Part shown: positions 26,349-38,806 of the stretch, piece by piece | Position numbering within the stretch: position 1 is the stretch's first letter | How the letters are laid out: each line of letters starts with the position of its first letter | Origin: Poecilobothrus nobilitatus | Taxonomy: Eukaryota > Arthropoda > Insecta > Diptera > Dolichopodidae | Direction of reading: 5' to 3' | Assembly (NCBI GenBank): GCA_947095535.1 | Contig: OX352772.1 | Coordinates: forward strand, 33,685,445 to 33,749,444 | DNA: 64,000 bases | Translations under genes and position numbers: made by a program | Notes under the pieces: generated by a model | Told to the model about the DNA's origin: nothing | Database searches by the model: none | The model's input: the letters and a program-made list of their open reading frames with translations, nothing else

Positions 26349-29300
26349 ATGGAGACTTCCGAGGAAGAGCACCCAGCCGATCCCTCAGGGATAGGAAAAA
26401 AAGTCGCCAAGGACCCAGCAAGTGCTGGTAAAGGAGAAGTTCCTAACCCAGCCCAAATATTTGACCCCAGTATTTATTTGAAAAAGGAAGCCACCAGCAA
26501 ACAAGTCAAACCCAACAAGACCAGCCTAGGAAAACCTAGAGCTACCTTGGAGGACCCGGCCCTGGCCAAAATGGACACCTACTGCTATTAGAAAAGGACA
26601 GCTCGCAATACAAGAACAACAAATAAAACAACATGTAATGATGTCGAAAAGAGGGAGATGTGTTATACTGCAGTGGAACATCGCAGGGTTCGACGGCAAC
26701 AAAGGCTTTCTGGAACTACTGCTAAGGGAACACAAGCCCTTAGTGGTGGCCCTCCAGGAAACACTCCGGACCCATGAAGTAGCAGAAGAAACATGGAAGC
26801 AGTACACCTGCCTTCTGCCCCCTGATAGGGACAGCTGGGGGGGGGGTTGGGTTCCTGATACGCCCAAAGCTAAGTTACAACAGGAGAGCCGTGCAGACAA
26901 CACTGAAAGCAATGGCGATCGAGGTTGAGCTCCCGGCAATAAAAGGGAAAAACACCATATGCAACATATATAGGAAAACCGGGACAAAGAACTTCAGGGA
27001 ACTGCTAGAAAACCTGGTGAAGCAACTGGGTGACCAGTATATCATCCTGGGCGACTTCAACGCCAGAAGTGCGATGTGGGGGGACACGAGCTACAATGCG
27101 GCGGGCAACGATGTGGAGAGGTGGCTAGACGAAAATACCAACCTGCAGTTCCTAAACGACGGCAGTCCGACGCTATTGGCCACGTGCGGCACCTTGTCCT
27201 GCATTGACCTGACGGTCGCAGTAAGAGAGGTGGCCGCAAAATTGGTATGGGAGGCGGAAATCAGCCCAAAAGGGGGTGATCACAACCCCATCCTGCTCAG
27301 GATGAAAGAGCAAAGAGCTGCAGAGCCAGGCTTCAAATGCAGAGCCAAGTTCAACTACAAAGCGGCGGATTGGGCAGGTTTCGAAAGCCAAATAGAGAAA
27401 GAACTGGCCAGATACCCTAGGTCGCCCAACACCAACAAGGAGGCAGCCAGCCTTACGAAAGCATTACGAACAGCAGCAAACAGACACATACCCAAAACCC
27501 AGCCCGGAAAAAGCTATGGAGAACCAGTATGGCTCAACAGGGAAATTAAGGCTCTATCCAGGGAGAAGGACAGGCTCTGGCGCGCCTTCAAAAGGTCCGC
27601 GGGCGATGTTTCGTTCCTGGTGCCGCTAAAAAGAACGCAAGCGCTGCTGAGAAAAAGGATTAAGGCGGCTCGCAAGGAAGGATGGGAAGGATTTGCATCG
27701 ATGGCCAAGACATGGGCGACACGTGGGCGAAAGCCAGAAGGGTCCTAGGTTTCAGGCCCAGGATACAAAATATCATCCTGAAGGGGGAACAGGGGGTGAT
27801 CACGGACAGTCAAGAGGTGGCGGAATTGTTCGCGCAACATTATCTACTTGAGACCAACAAGGGCAGATCAGCACAAACCAGCCAGGGAGTCGTCAAAGAG
27901 AACACAACGCTGAACCCAGATTGCCCTACAGAAGATACCATTACGGGGACGGAGATAGAACTGGCCATCGCCAGTGGCAAGGGCAAATCTCCGGGTCTGG
28001 ACGGGATCTCGTACACAATGATCAAAAACAGCGGGGTGGTCTTCCGGGCTAGACTCAGAGGGCTATACCAGGACATTCTCGATACAGGCACCATCCCCCA
28101 CCCCTGGAAACTGGCTGAGTTAGTGCCACTGCACAAAACAGGCACAAACCCGCAGAATATCTCAAGCTACAGATGCATCTCCCTCATCTCTGTTTTATCC
28201 AAGATACTGGAAAAAATAGTGGCCAACAGGCTAAATTGGATAATAGAGAGAAACATCGGATGGGAGATACATGGCTTCAGGCCAAACAGAGGCACAACAT
28301 CGGTGCTGTGGGAAATAGAAAGTGAAAAAGCCAGAATACTAGACCAGAATCAACATGCTGACCTGCGTATATGTCCATGGACCTCGCTAAGACCTTTGAC
28401 AGAGTCCAGCTAGCTCTAATAGTGAAACAATTGCGTGATTGGAAAGCGGGCGCGGCTATGGTGAGGTACACTAGTAACTTCCTCACGAATAGACGATTCA
28501 CCATAAGAGTAGCAGGCGCACATTCCAACACCAGAAACATGGCAGGGGCCATACCCCAAGGATCTCCGCTGTCCACGAGATACTTCAATCTCTACATAGC
28601 CTCGCTGAGCCAAGAGATCCACACCAACATTGGCATCAGGCACTGGATATACGCGGATAACATCATTGCGTTAGCGGAAGGGGGGCTGGTAAAAAGAGAA
28701 AACGAGCTTTTTAAGTGCACATCTCTTATCAAGGAATGGTGCGAAGTAAATGGCGGGGAGCTGGCAGAGCAGAAAACTGAGGCTGTGCATTTCTGCAACA
28801 AAAGACGGTGCGGTAGGATGAAGCTGGACCTGGGGCACACCGAAATTCCCTACAAAAACCACATTAGGGTGCTCGGGATGCAAATCGGGCGAAAAATAAA
28901 TTACACGGCCCACGTTAACACACTCATAGAAAAACTGAGAAGAGTAAATAGCTTGCTAAAACTGATTTATAGGAAAAAATACGGCCCGCCGACAACTACA
29001 GCAGCTAACATCGCCAAGGCGCTAATATTTGGCAGAATTGATAACGGAGTGGCGATATACGGTTTTACTTCAGAACAGAACATACACAAAATCCAGGTAT
29101 GCATCAACCAAGCTGCAAGAACAACCCTAGGCGCCCTACCATCAACTAGAATACAACCCTTCCTACAGGAGGCGGGTTTCCCATGTTTTGAGGAGAGGCA
29201 CTGCATGCTGGCTACAAAAGCCGTATTAAAAGCACTCTACACCGAGAACCACCCTCTGCACGAGCTGGTGAGATGTGCCTGGAGCGAGACCATCTCCCTA

Positions 29301-30204
29301 CCGTCGAGTTCGAGCATAAAGCAGACGCTAGAGTTAGTGGAGCAAACGGGGACACAAATCAACGCCAAAATTAGAAGTACACCACCTCACCCACCTTGGA
29401 GAAGGCTAGGAAACGTTACGGCAACACTGGCCAAAAGGAAAAAAAACGAGACCTCTCCAGATGAGTATAAGGCCTGGTTTAGGGCATGGCGGCGCGACAG
29501 CAGGGCAGTACACGAGCTGTACACAGACGCATCTAAAAGCCCAGTAGGAACAGGATACGCTGTGGTGCAAGATGGTGTCACAGTTGCCAGTGGCAGACTA
29601 AATGCCGAATCATCCGCCTTCAGACAGCCTAAGTGTCATACACGCGCTCACCAACAACAACGCCAAAACACACGAGTGGGTATGGGCAAGACGGGTCCTG
29701 TACAACAACCCTGAGGATATAAAGATATGCTGGATCCCAGGACATATGGGCATAGTAGGAAATGAGCTGGCCGACCAGGCAGCTAAACAGGCGGCATCTC
29801 AAAACACAGCAGCCACGGCCTCTGCTTCGCTCCTATACTCGCTTGGCAGGATGAAAAAGCGCAACACCAACCTAAAAGAAGAGAGCTGGCAGCAACTAAA
29901 TCATCTCGCCAAACTGCTGTTCCCCAGGTTAGATCAACACACGAGACTCATCTCGGTCAAAAGACCACTAGGGATCAAGCTCACCAGGCTCAGGTTGGGC
30001 ACAACGCTCGCCACACACGGCCATCTGTATAACAGAACGCCGGCGCCGGGGTGCCAGGCAAGGCTGACCATCCATCATATCTTCAGCAACTGCAGCATGT
30101 CAGGACCGGGTATAACGCTCAGTTTACTCAAGCCGGAAAACACAAAAGACGTGGGCAAAATTATAGAGGTGTGCAAGAAACAGGGCATATGGCAGAACAT
30201 ATAA
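26349..30204 (+). pseudogene. ORF2 of I-like element (endonuclease, RT, RNase H), frameshifted
   Basis: Segments in different frames: a Pro/Lys-rich N-terminal part 26349-26570, endonuclease 26638-27720 (ILQWNIAGFDGNK, LGDFNARSAMWGD, GGDHNPILL), reverse transcriptase 27720-29200 and RNase H 29510-29830 (ELYTDASKSP, IPGHMGIVGNELAD), ending at 30204. Frames change near 26570, in a run of ten G at 26837-26846, and near 27715, 28370 and 29600. The polymerase box reads YADN instead of YADD (near 28658), which removes a metal-binding Asp. The gene cannot make an active enzyme. Confidence 0.88.
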
Positions 30205-31288
30205 CATCGCGCGCAAAAGATACAACAACAAACGAAGCGCAGCAGGGCTCGGAGAAGACAGAACGCTTATCCCAAGTTCTGAAAGAAGAAATTCACACGA
30301 TCTATACATATAGATCGGGCGAAATTTTAAAAAAGTATAAAACAAAGAGAGCAACAACAAGCACCGCAAACAGCATTTTCCCAAGGGAAAACGCATGCTT
30401 TGCAACGGTGCTCCCAGAGGCAGGTGACAAATCAGACGGGGATAATACTTCACGTGCTCATCCCATTGCACACAGTGAAGCCTGGGTCACGACATGTCTG
30501 AGCTCGCATTCACGTGCGAGACAGAGTGGAGTCGTGGGGGACAGTAACCCAGGCAACTACTTGGCAGGCAGACTCCATTCTACATAACGAGTAGGATCAG
30601 TGCAACACACATCCAGCAGGAGACACACTCATCGCTGTACCACCAGACATAAATGAAGATGAGGGAGCGGCAGCATGCAGCTCTGATTTCTCCGAAATTG
30701 ATGGAGCTCATCACAAACACAGAAAGCAGTGAAGCCCGAGTCACTCTACTTCAGAACTCATTAACATGAGTTAGCAGGAGTGGAGTCGCGGAGGACGCTG
30801 ACCCAGGCACTTACTTGGAAGGCAGACTCCATTCCACACAAGGCCCTATAGCAGGAAACACCCGCAGAAACATCAGAGGGCACATGCAGGTGTACAAAAC
30901 CAAACAGGGACATCTCGACCAGGTGGTACCAGCAGTCTACATGTTGTTTCAACAAGCTAGTCCTAAGTATCAAATTTGTTCATGATTTTTTCGAACGCTA
31001 AAACTTTTAAATTTCTAGTACTATTTTTACTTTTACCTAGCTTAAGTCAAAATTTTCTTTTTATTATTTTTCTTAAGTCTTAAACTGGCCATGAAGGCAA
31101 TGTTTGTTTTTTTTGTTTTTTTTTTTACGCTCCAAACGTAGCGTCTTTGTATTATAAAATGATGTAGTTATATAAGTAAAGAATGATTGTAAATTTTGTC
31201 GCTGCCCCACATCCGCAGGGAAAAGGGCCGATCACTTTGCTCGGGCATTGTATGCCCCTGGAAAGTTCAATAAAATAAAAAAAAAAAT
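30205..31288 (+). other. 3'UTR and tail of I-like element with internal duplication
   Basis: Two related units of about 115 bases, 30473-30588 and 30727-30841, share CAGTGAAGCC, AGTGGAGTCG, ACCCAGGCA and AGGCAGACTCCATTC. The tail after TTCAATAAAAT at about 31268 is A-rich and grades into TAA repeats shared with the target duplication. Confidence 0.7.
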
Positions 31289-31300
31289 AATAATAAAACA
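31289..31300. repeat. Right copy of 12-bp target-site duplication
   Basis: AATAATAAAACA, matching 22044-22055 and marking the right end of the I-like insertion. Confidence 0.85.
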
Positions 31301-31558
31301 GTAATTGTATTAGGCCAAGGTGCCGCCGCAAATGAATGCGCGCGAAATAATATGCGAACCACTTTAAATATATTTAAATCCAAAATACCAGACCCAATGA
31401 AAACTATTTTACCTTGTCGAAACCCTGATACTTTGGAAGACGCGATGGACATTCTCTTTACAAGTGGTCACGCTTCGTCAAATAACCGAAGCAATAACAC
31501 CAACCGCAGAAACAATTATAATAATAACAATCGCGCTGATACCAACGCAATACATTAA
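31301..31558 (+). pseudogene. gag: Gypsy-type gag, 3' part
   Basis: Continuation of the gag frame begun at 21657: the segment SKIPDPMKTILPCRNPDTLEDAMDILF region is conserved among 17.6/gypsy gag proteins. It ends in an Asn-rich tail. The nucleocapsid end, protease, reverse transcriptase and RNase H that should follow are missing; integrase sequence starts directly after, so an internal deletion of roughly 2-3 kb has occurred. Confidence 0.85.
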
Positions 31559-32382
31559 TAACTGTGAGATATGTATATTAGAAAAATACGATAGAAATCC
31601 ACCAAAAATACCATTTAAAATCACCGAAAACACCAGTAAGACCCAACGAAATAATTCATATTGACGTATTTTATACATTAGAGAAAAATTTATTCATGAC
31701 AACTATTGACAAATTTTCTAAATATGCACAAGCTTATAAGATAATAGGACGAACATGGACAGAACAAAACTCTTACAATACATAAGTACACACGGAAAAA
31801 TGAAAAAAATTATAGTCGACAACGAACTTGGATTTAAAGCATTACCAATCCAAGAATTTCTTAAAGAACAAGATATAGAAATCCACTACACTTCAAACAG
31901 TAACCACACTTCAAACGCGGACGTAGAAAGATTACACAATACAATTAACGAACACATCCGCTTATTAAAACACGATCATATTAATAATTCTGGTACTGTC
32001 AAAGAGAAGATCTTAAAAATTATTCATTTGTACAACAATACTATCCATGGTACAACTAACGAAAAACCAATCGACTTTATCAATGGTAGATTATCAGAAA
32101 ACGATTATCCCAAAATTCGTGACTTAATAATTAATAAAAAAATTAAAACAATTAACAAATTAAACGAAAACAGGAAAGACTTTGAAATCCGAGAAGGGAA
32201 AAATTATATTAAAGAAATTAGGTGGCAAAAATCACTCAAAGTATAGGAAAATTACTGCCACAAAATTAAATAATGACCATCTAATCGATAATAACCGAAA
32301 TTTAAAATACTACAAAACACATGTAAAAAAAAGAAAAAAATTCCAAAACAACGAAAACTCTTCAACCAATATAAGAAATTAG
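31559..32382 (+). pseudogene. pol: Gypsy-type integrase remnant
   Basis: Starts within the zinc-finger linker (CEICILEKYDR) and includes all three catalytic positions: Asp in IHIDVFYTL, Asp in IIVDNELGF (about 31815) and Glu in ADVERLHNT (about 31925). Frameshifts occur near 31655 and 31745, and again near 32220 before the basic C-terminal region ending at 32382. The element is therefore a gag-integrase deletion derivative. No env ORF and no 3' LTR are recognised downstream. Confidence 0.82.
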
Positions 32383-32799
32383 AAATTTGCACTTCCTTTC
32401 ACACGAAATTACAAAACTTTATTTCAAACAAACACCTTCAAAATTCTAAGAAAAATGTATATATCAGAAAATTTTTAATAAATAAATTTAATTAATAATA
32501 AAATTAATTCCATAACATGTACACACCATACTCTCTTCATTTCAAAAAAAAACTTCCAAACTTTTTCTTTAAGTGAGAAAATTCCAAATTAAATTTCCCA
32601 TAACCCCACAACTTTCGAATTCTCAGAAACCAAGTAGAACTTCCGCTAATTCTAATATAAAAAACCTGAAAATAAGAATGACAACCATACAACCTGACTA
32701 ACCATCAAAGAGCAAAAGACAAAAAAAACAAGATGTACTACTTACAAAATTTAAAAACAAGGAAGGTGATTCCATTAGGAACCAAGAGAAACGTAGTAA
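32383..32799. other. Non-coding stretch between gypsy remnant and second I-like element
   Basis: AT-rich, many short AAA runs, all frames closed. A purine-rich AAGGAAGGTGA near 32760 could be an old polypurine tract, but no LTR follows. Confidence 0.4.
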
Positions 32800-35700
32800 T
32801 TGGAAAAGAGAGATCAGTGTAATCTCACACCCCAATCCCTACTTCTAAGTAACATACAATGTTACTTAACAATTAAAAAATATGAAATTTATTGTAAAAA
32901 TGTGGATTCAGATACCGTCGCACATGGCGGTGTTGCAATTTTTGTAAATGATACTTTCAACTCAGAAGCATTCCCGTTAATCATTACACTACAAGCAGTT
33001 GCCACAAAAATACTCTATCCTACTAAATTTATCATCTGTAATATATACTTAGCACCGTCAGAAAGTATTTCCATGCAAGAACTAGAAAATTTTGTAATCA
33101 ATTTGATTCTCCTTTTATGTTAGTAGGAGATTTTAACGCACATAGTCGTCTATGGGGAGACAAAAAACATGATAAAAGAGGAAGAACTATAGAAAAATTT
33201 ATAGAAAATCAAAATTTAAATTTATGTAACACTGGAAATAATACGTTTTTTAGTTATTCCTACAGAACATATAGCGCTATTGACCTTACAATGTTGTCAG
33301 CATCACTACAAATTCATTTTGACTGGTATACTGAAGAAGATCTATATAACAGCGATCGCTATCCTATTATAATTCCAGTATTAAATAGCCAAATACAAAC
33401 AAAAAGAAGACCAAAATGGATAGTAAAATATGCCAACTGGGAAAATTTTAAAAATAGAGCTAATTTTTCAACTAGTCCTACAAGTTTTAAAGATATAAAT
33501 GAGTATGAATTATATATTAGAAAACAAATCTTGGAAGCAGCAACTTCAACCATACTTATCAGCAATGGTAAAAATATGAATAGGAAAGTCCCATAGTGGA
33601 ATGACAAAATTAAAATAGCCCTCAAAAATAAGAAACGTCTGTACAGAAAGTATACTAAAACAATGAATATAGAAGATTTTAAGAATTATTTAAAAGAAAA
33701 ACAAATATGTCGCAAATTAATCAGACAAGAAAAAAGAATTAGTTTTGAACAGTACATTAACTCTATCAACTCAAAAACACCCTCATCGAAAGTCTTTGAC
33801 AAGATCAGATCTTTAAACGGGAAATCCAAAAACAGTACAATAACGACATTAATAGTTAATAACAATATAATCAATTCTACAGATAAAATATGTGAAGAAC
33901 TAAATCAGTTTTTTGCAAATATGACACCAAATCAAATATATTCAGAGAAATTTCTAGAAATCAAAAGAAATACCGAAAAAATTCCACTAATAATACCTGC
34001 TGATAATGACAATGAAGACTATAACAAAAAATTTTCACTTAATGAACTAAATTATGCTTTGTCAAAATGTAATGGCAGTTCACCCGGACCCGATAATATA
34101 ATATATGAAATGCTAAAAAATCTAAGTGAAACAAATAAAATATATTTACTTAACTTTTATAATCATATTTGGGAAAATAAATGTTATCCAAATAACTGGC
34201 GGAGATCTTTAATTATCCCACTACTTAAACCTGGAAAAGACTCTAAAAAAATTTAAAACTACCGACCAATATCCCTTACCAATTGCTGTAGCAAAGTAAT
34301 GGAACGGATGATAAATAAAAGACTTACTTGGTACCTTGAGCATAATTGTTTAATCAATATGTATAAATCTGGTTTGCGCAAACATAGAAGTGCTGCAGAT
34401 AACTTAGCATTATTAGAATCGGAAATTATGGAAAGCTTTGCCACAAAAAATATCTAGTAGCTATTTTTTTTGACCTGGAAAAAGCATACGATTCTGTATG
34501 GCGCAGAAAAGCATTAGAATTAATAATTAAACATGGTATATCTGGTAATATGGTACACTATATAAGTAATTTTTTAAAAGATAGAAAGATCTCAACTGTA
34601 CAAGGTGATGTTGCATCAAGTGAAAAGTTAACTGAAAATGGAGTCCCTCAAGGGTCTGTTTTGAGTGTAACAATTTTTACAATATTTATAAATACTATTT
34701 TTAAGGAAATTAAAAAACCAGTTAAAAGTATGCTATACGCCGATGATCTTGTAATTTTTCTATCAATGAAACAAATAAATAAAATTGAAAAGTACCTACA
34801 ACAAACTGTGAATAATCTAAATAAATGGAGTGAGTTAAATGGATTAAAATTTGGAACAACGAAAACTTCCGCAATGCTATTTACCAGAAAGAGAAAACAA
34901 ATAATTCACCCTGTTATATATATGAATAACGAACCTATAAAACTAGTAAGTAAAACCAAATATTTAGGAATGGTTTGGGATAGTAAGTTAACTTGGAAAG
35001 AACATTTAAAAACAATAAAAGCAAAAGCTACTAGAAATCTGAATATAATTAAATTATTAGCAAATAATAGATATGGATCTGACAGGAAACTACTATTAAG
35101 AATATTGAATCTCGTTGTACTTCCAGTTATAGATTATGGATCTTTTATTTATAATTCGGCTAATAAAACAATTTTAAAAAGTCTAGATAGTACTCTCCAT
35201 GCAGGTTGCCAATTATCAACCGGAGCTTACAGAACAAGCCCAACAAATAGCATATTAGTAGACTCAGGAGTACCTCCATTAAAATTCAGGAGAATGAAAC
35301 AATCACTGAATTACGGAATAAAATTATTATCATTCAAGCATCACCCAATGACTGAAAAATTACACAATTCTCAGCTTTTCAATAAATATAAAAATAATAT
35401 AATAAATTTACAACCTTATTTTGTTAGATTCCAAAATTTACTTTTAGATAATAATTTACGAATTGATTTTAAATTTAATCTTAAAAAAACAGCTAAATCA
35501 CCTCCATGGCTTCTTAGAAATATTCATATAGATACCGAACTATCTAATAATCAAAAAGATATAACATCACCGGAAAATTATCGACTTCTCTTTAATGAAA
35601 AAATTCAAATTCAATACAAAGACTACGAAAAAATTTACACTGATGGATGTTTAAACCAAGAAGAATCCGGCTGCGCTATGAAATATTCTATAAAACACAT

Positions 35701-36533
35701 TCAAAATAACAAAATTTTAATTTGCACAGATTCGCTTAGTGCTATTCAAGCAATAAGTCAAATATTTTCTAACCATGCTAAGATCATAGATATCAAAGAT
35801 TTAATATATCAAAACAACCATAAATATTTCATGTTTATGTGGGTCCCTAGCCATGTGTGTATTGAAGAAAATGAGAAGGTGGAAGGTGGACAAAGCAGTC
35901 AATATTTGAAAATATTGATTCTAAATACAAATATATTTTTACTGACTATAAACATATTATAAAAAATATAATAAAAAAATTATGGAATGATCAGTGGAAT
36001 GAAGTAGAAAATAATAAACTGAGAGACATCAAACCAACTATTAAAGAATGGACAAATATTAATAATTTAACACGAAAAGAATCAATAGTTCTAACTCGAC
36101 TAAGGATAGGTCACATTAATATGACTCACAAACATCTAATGGAGAAAGTAACTAATCCAATCTGCAATTGTGGAGAAACACTGACGGCCAAACATATTTT
36201 AATAAATTGTCATAACTACGGAGAAGAAAGAAATAAGTTTAAAATAAACAATATTACAACATTAGCAGCTGAAAATAAAGATGAAATTCAAGCAATTTTT
36301 AAATTTTTGAAATCAATAAATTTATACAAAGCAATATAATTTAACTTTTAAATATTAATTTGAAAATTTTAAAATATGTAAATCAATTTAAAAAAAAAAA
36401 ATGAGGAAAAAGAATTTTTATTTAGTTTTTTAGTTTTGTTATAATTGTAAAATATTTTTGTGAATCTTAGTATAAGGGCCTGATAAAATCCTCAATGGGT
36501 TAATTGGCCAATAAAAAAAAATAAAAAAAAAAA
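32800..36533 (+). mobile_element. Second I-like non-LTR retrotransposon, 5'-truncated and decayed
   Basis: Carries endonuclease (5' part missing), reverse transcriptase, RNase H and a C-terminal Cys-rich region, then a 3'UTR with an AAGGGCCTGATAAAAT motif and an A-rich tail ending near 36533. Unlike the I-like copy in the gag gene, its coding sequence is very AT-rich, so the two come from different lineages or different times. No ORF1 is recognisable. Confidence 0.85.
32860..36339 (+). pseudogene. ORF2 remnant (endonuclease, RT, RNase H) of second I-like element
   Basis: The endonuclease part includes AHGGVAIFVND, LVGDFNAHSRLWGD (frameshift near 33118) and AIDLTML. A TAG at 33594 and a TAA at 34254 interrupt the linker and RT. 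RT motifs SSPGPDNIIYEML, FFDLEKAYDSVW (after a TAG and a frameshift near 34457), NGVPQGSVLSV and MLYADDLVIF keep the catalytic Asp pair. RNase H motifs IYTDGCLNQ, ICTDSLSAIQA and WVPSHVCIEENEK follow, then a broken tail. The end (36121-36339) has the CNCGETLTAKHILINC motif typical of the group. At least five disabling changes. Confidence 0.85.
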
Positions 36534-37276
36534 ATTCCTTAATGTAGAATAGCAAATGATCAATGAATATTATAATATTGATGATGATTGCTTATGCGGG
36601 CTCTTTTTTGTTATTGTTTTGATGAAACATATTTTATTTTTTTTAAGTATTTAAGAACCCGCGCTTTTTCATTTCTTGAATAATAAAAAATTAAGAAAAA
36701 CAAATATAAATAAAAATCTTATAAAAAAATTAACGGAAAACGGTTACATTTAAAATGTAAGTTAAATAATTTTTTTTTTTTTCATTGTAATATCAATTTA
36801 TAAGTTAGTTAGTTTCGTTGGTTCAAAAAAAATTTAAATTAATTTTCATTTTCATTTTTAATTTGTTGTAAATAAGTAAGTGAAATACATTTGAAAATAA
36901 AATGGGAATTCACGATTAGATCTAAAACTAGATGTACTATTAGATGTGAACTAGATTCAGTGTATTCTTACTTACCTATATTCATCATATCATATAAATA
37001 AAGGTATTCATCATTATATGAAAAACTATCCCCATTATAAGGGGATTCTTAATATTAATTGAATAAAAAATTATTAATTAATTAAATTAGCAATAATTAT
37101 TAATTAAATTTTTTCATAAGTATCTATGTACATTACATACATACAATATATATTATTCATTTAATTTTCTTTTTTATGTACTTTTCTATTATTCTTTTAT
37201 AACATTTCATTTTCATATTATTTTTTTCTCTTCAACTTCTATGCATGCATCTATGTAAATCTATTAATTATGTAGA
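36534..37276. other. Non-coding spacer, AT-rich
   Basis: No ORF. A small palindrome ATCCCCATTATAAGGGGAT lies at about 37028-37046. TACATACATACA-type microsatellite at about 37128-37146. These may be the non-coding end of the P-like element that follows, but no terminal repeat pair was identified. Confidence 0.4.
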
Positions 37277-38806
37277 ATGTTTAAGGATATAAATTCCGAT
37301 CAACGAAAATCAGGAATAAAGTGCATTGCTTGCGCAAATAGTCGAAGATCTTTTAAAGGAAGATTTTACAACTTTCCTAAAGATAAAAGTCTATTTGATG
37401 TTTGGCTATCAAAGTGCAAGGTAAGTATTGATAAGGAAGGTAAGTTTTTGCTGGATTGTGAAAACCATTTTGAAAAAAAATTTTAGGAAGAAGGCTTAAG
37501 AAAGGTGCAATTCCTACTTTATTTTTACCAGATACTGAAAAAAGTATCGAAGAAATGCGTCAAACGCAAGACTTAAATGTTTTTGAATTTTTGGAAGATT
37601 GTAGTAGTTTGCAACCTTTTTTAAATAAAAAAACAAAAATCCAATCCAACTTATTTATCCCCAACCATTAAAAAAAGCCCAGCACAAGGAACTACAGAAT
37701 CTAATGACAGTTTTTGTAAGAACCGTATTAAATTTCAACAAAATGAGGCTTATTACCAGAAGAAAAATTTTATTTCCAGCAGAACAATAAATATGATCGA
37801 AAGGAAAAATATAAATATAAAAAAAAAAATTACATATTTAAAATATCAAAACAAAATATTAAAGAAAAAAAGAAATGATTCTTTATTAAATTTAATTGAT
37901 GGCAAATTTAATTTACCAAGTAGTGCAAAAACTTTTCTAAAAATGAATTGTAAAACTACCGCAACTTGGACAGAGAATGAAAAAAATATTGCCCTGAATA
38001 TGCATTTTAATTCTCCTAAGGGATATAAGTTTTTGAGAAATTCAATAAAACTTAATTTGCCACATTTTAGCTCAATAAATAGATGGATTCCTATCAAGTA
38101 TTTAAATATAGGTGAACATGAAAAAAATTTTAATGAAATGAACAAAATTTTTTCTGAAATGAATGAGCTTTCCAAAGAAGCCATAATAATTTTTGATGAA
38201 ATTGCTATAAGAAAAAATTTAAGTTACAATAGCGCACTAGATGAAATTACTGGATTCTTAGATTATGGGTTTAAAAGCACACAAGATGTCGCTAAATATA
38301 TATGTTTTTTTGGTAAGAGGCTTTATAAGCAATTGGAAATATGTGCTTAGTTATTTCACAACAGATAAACCAATTAATGGTACAGATCTTCAAACTCTAT
38401 TACTTGCTAATTTACACTCAGCGTTTAAGTTAAATCTTAATGTGCGTGCTGTAATATGTGACCAAAGTACTACAAACAGAAACTGCTTTACAAAATTAGG
38501 AGCTACGAGAGATAGCCCTTTTTTTTATATAATTTTGAAGAAAAAGAAAAAAAAATGTTTGCACTGTTTGATCCAATACATCTAATTAAGTCTCTTCGGA
38601 ACACACTATTAAAATATGACCTTAATACCAAAGATGGTGAAGTGTCATTTAAAATTATTCAATCATTGTATTTGCACGACAGCAATAATACTACAAAAAT
38701 GTGTCCGAAATTAACAAAAAAGCACACATTTTATTTACATAAATACTATATATTATTATTATATATTAATGTTATTATATTTTTCCATGTGATCAACACT
38801 CCCTGA
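37277..38806 (+). pseudogene. P-element-type transposase with N-terminal THAP domain, broken
   Basis: The first 69 codons encode a THAP zinc finger: CIACANSRRSF, FYNFPKD, LFDVWLSKC and CENHFEKKF give the C2CH pattern that binds P-element ends. After frame changes near 37490 and 37670, 37793-38290 encodes a coiled-coil region and the start of the P transposase core (LPHFSSINRWI, IIIFDEIAIRKNLSYN, DEITGFLDYG, DVAKYICFF). Frame changes near 38310 and 38555 lead to TLLLANLHSAFKLN and then FDPIHLIKSLRNTLLKYD. The C-terminal half is missing. The GTPase-like and catalytic region is incomplete, so it is inactive. Confidence 0.88.

Larger units (their letters stand above)
22056..31288 (+). mobile_element. 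I-like non-LTR retrotransposon inserted in gag, with duplicated 5' end
   Basis: The 9,233-bp insertion has a 12-bp target duplication and an A/TAA-rich 3' tail, as expected for the I group. It has an ORF1 with zinc knuckles and an ORF2 with endonuclease, reverse transcriptase and RNase H. The first 2.2 kb (22056-24253) is a second copy of the 5'UTR and most of ORF1, joined head to tail to the full element that starts at 24254. Copy 1 has 55 extra bases at its 5' end and 237 bases (22264-22500) missing from copy 2. Base composition is far richer in G+C than the surroundings. Confidence 0.88.
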
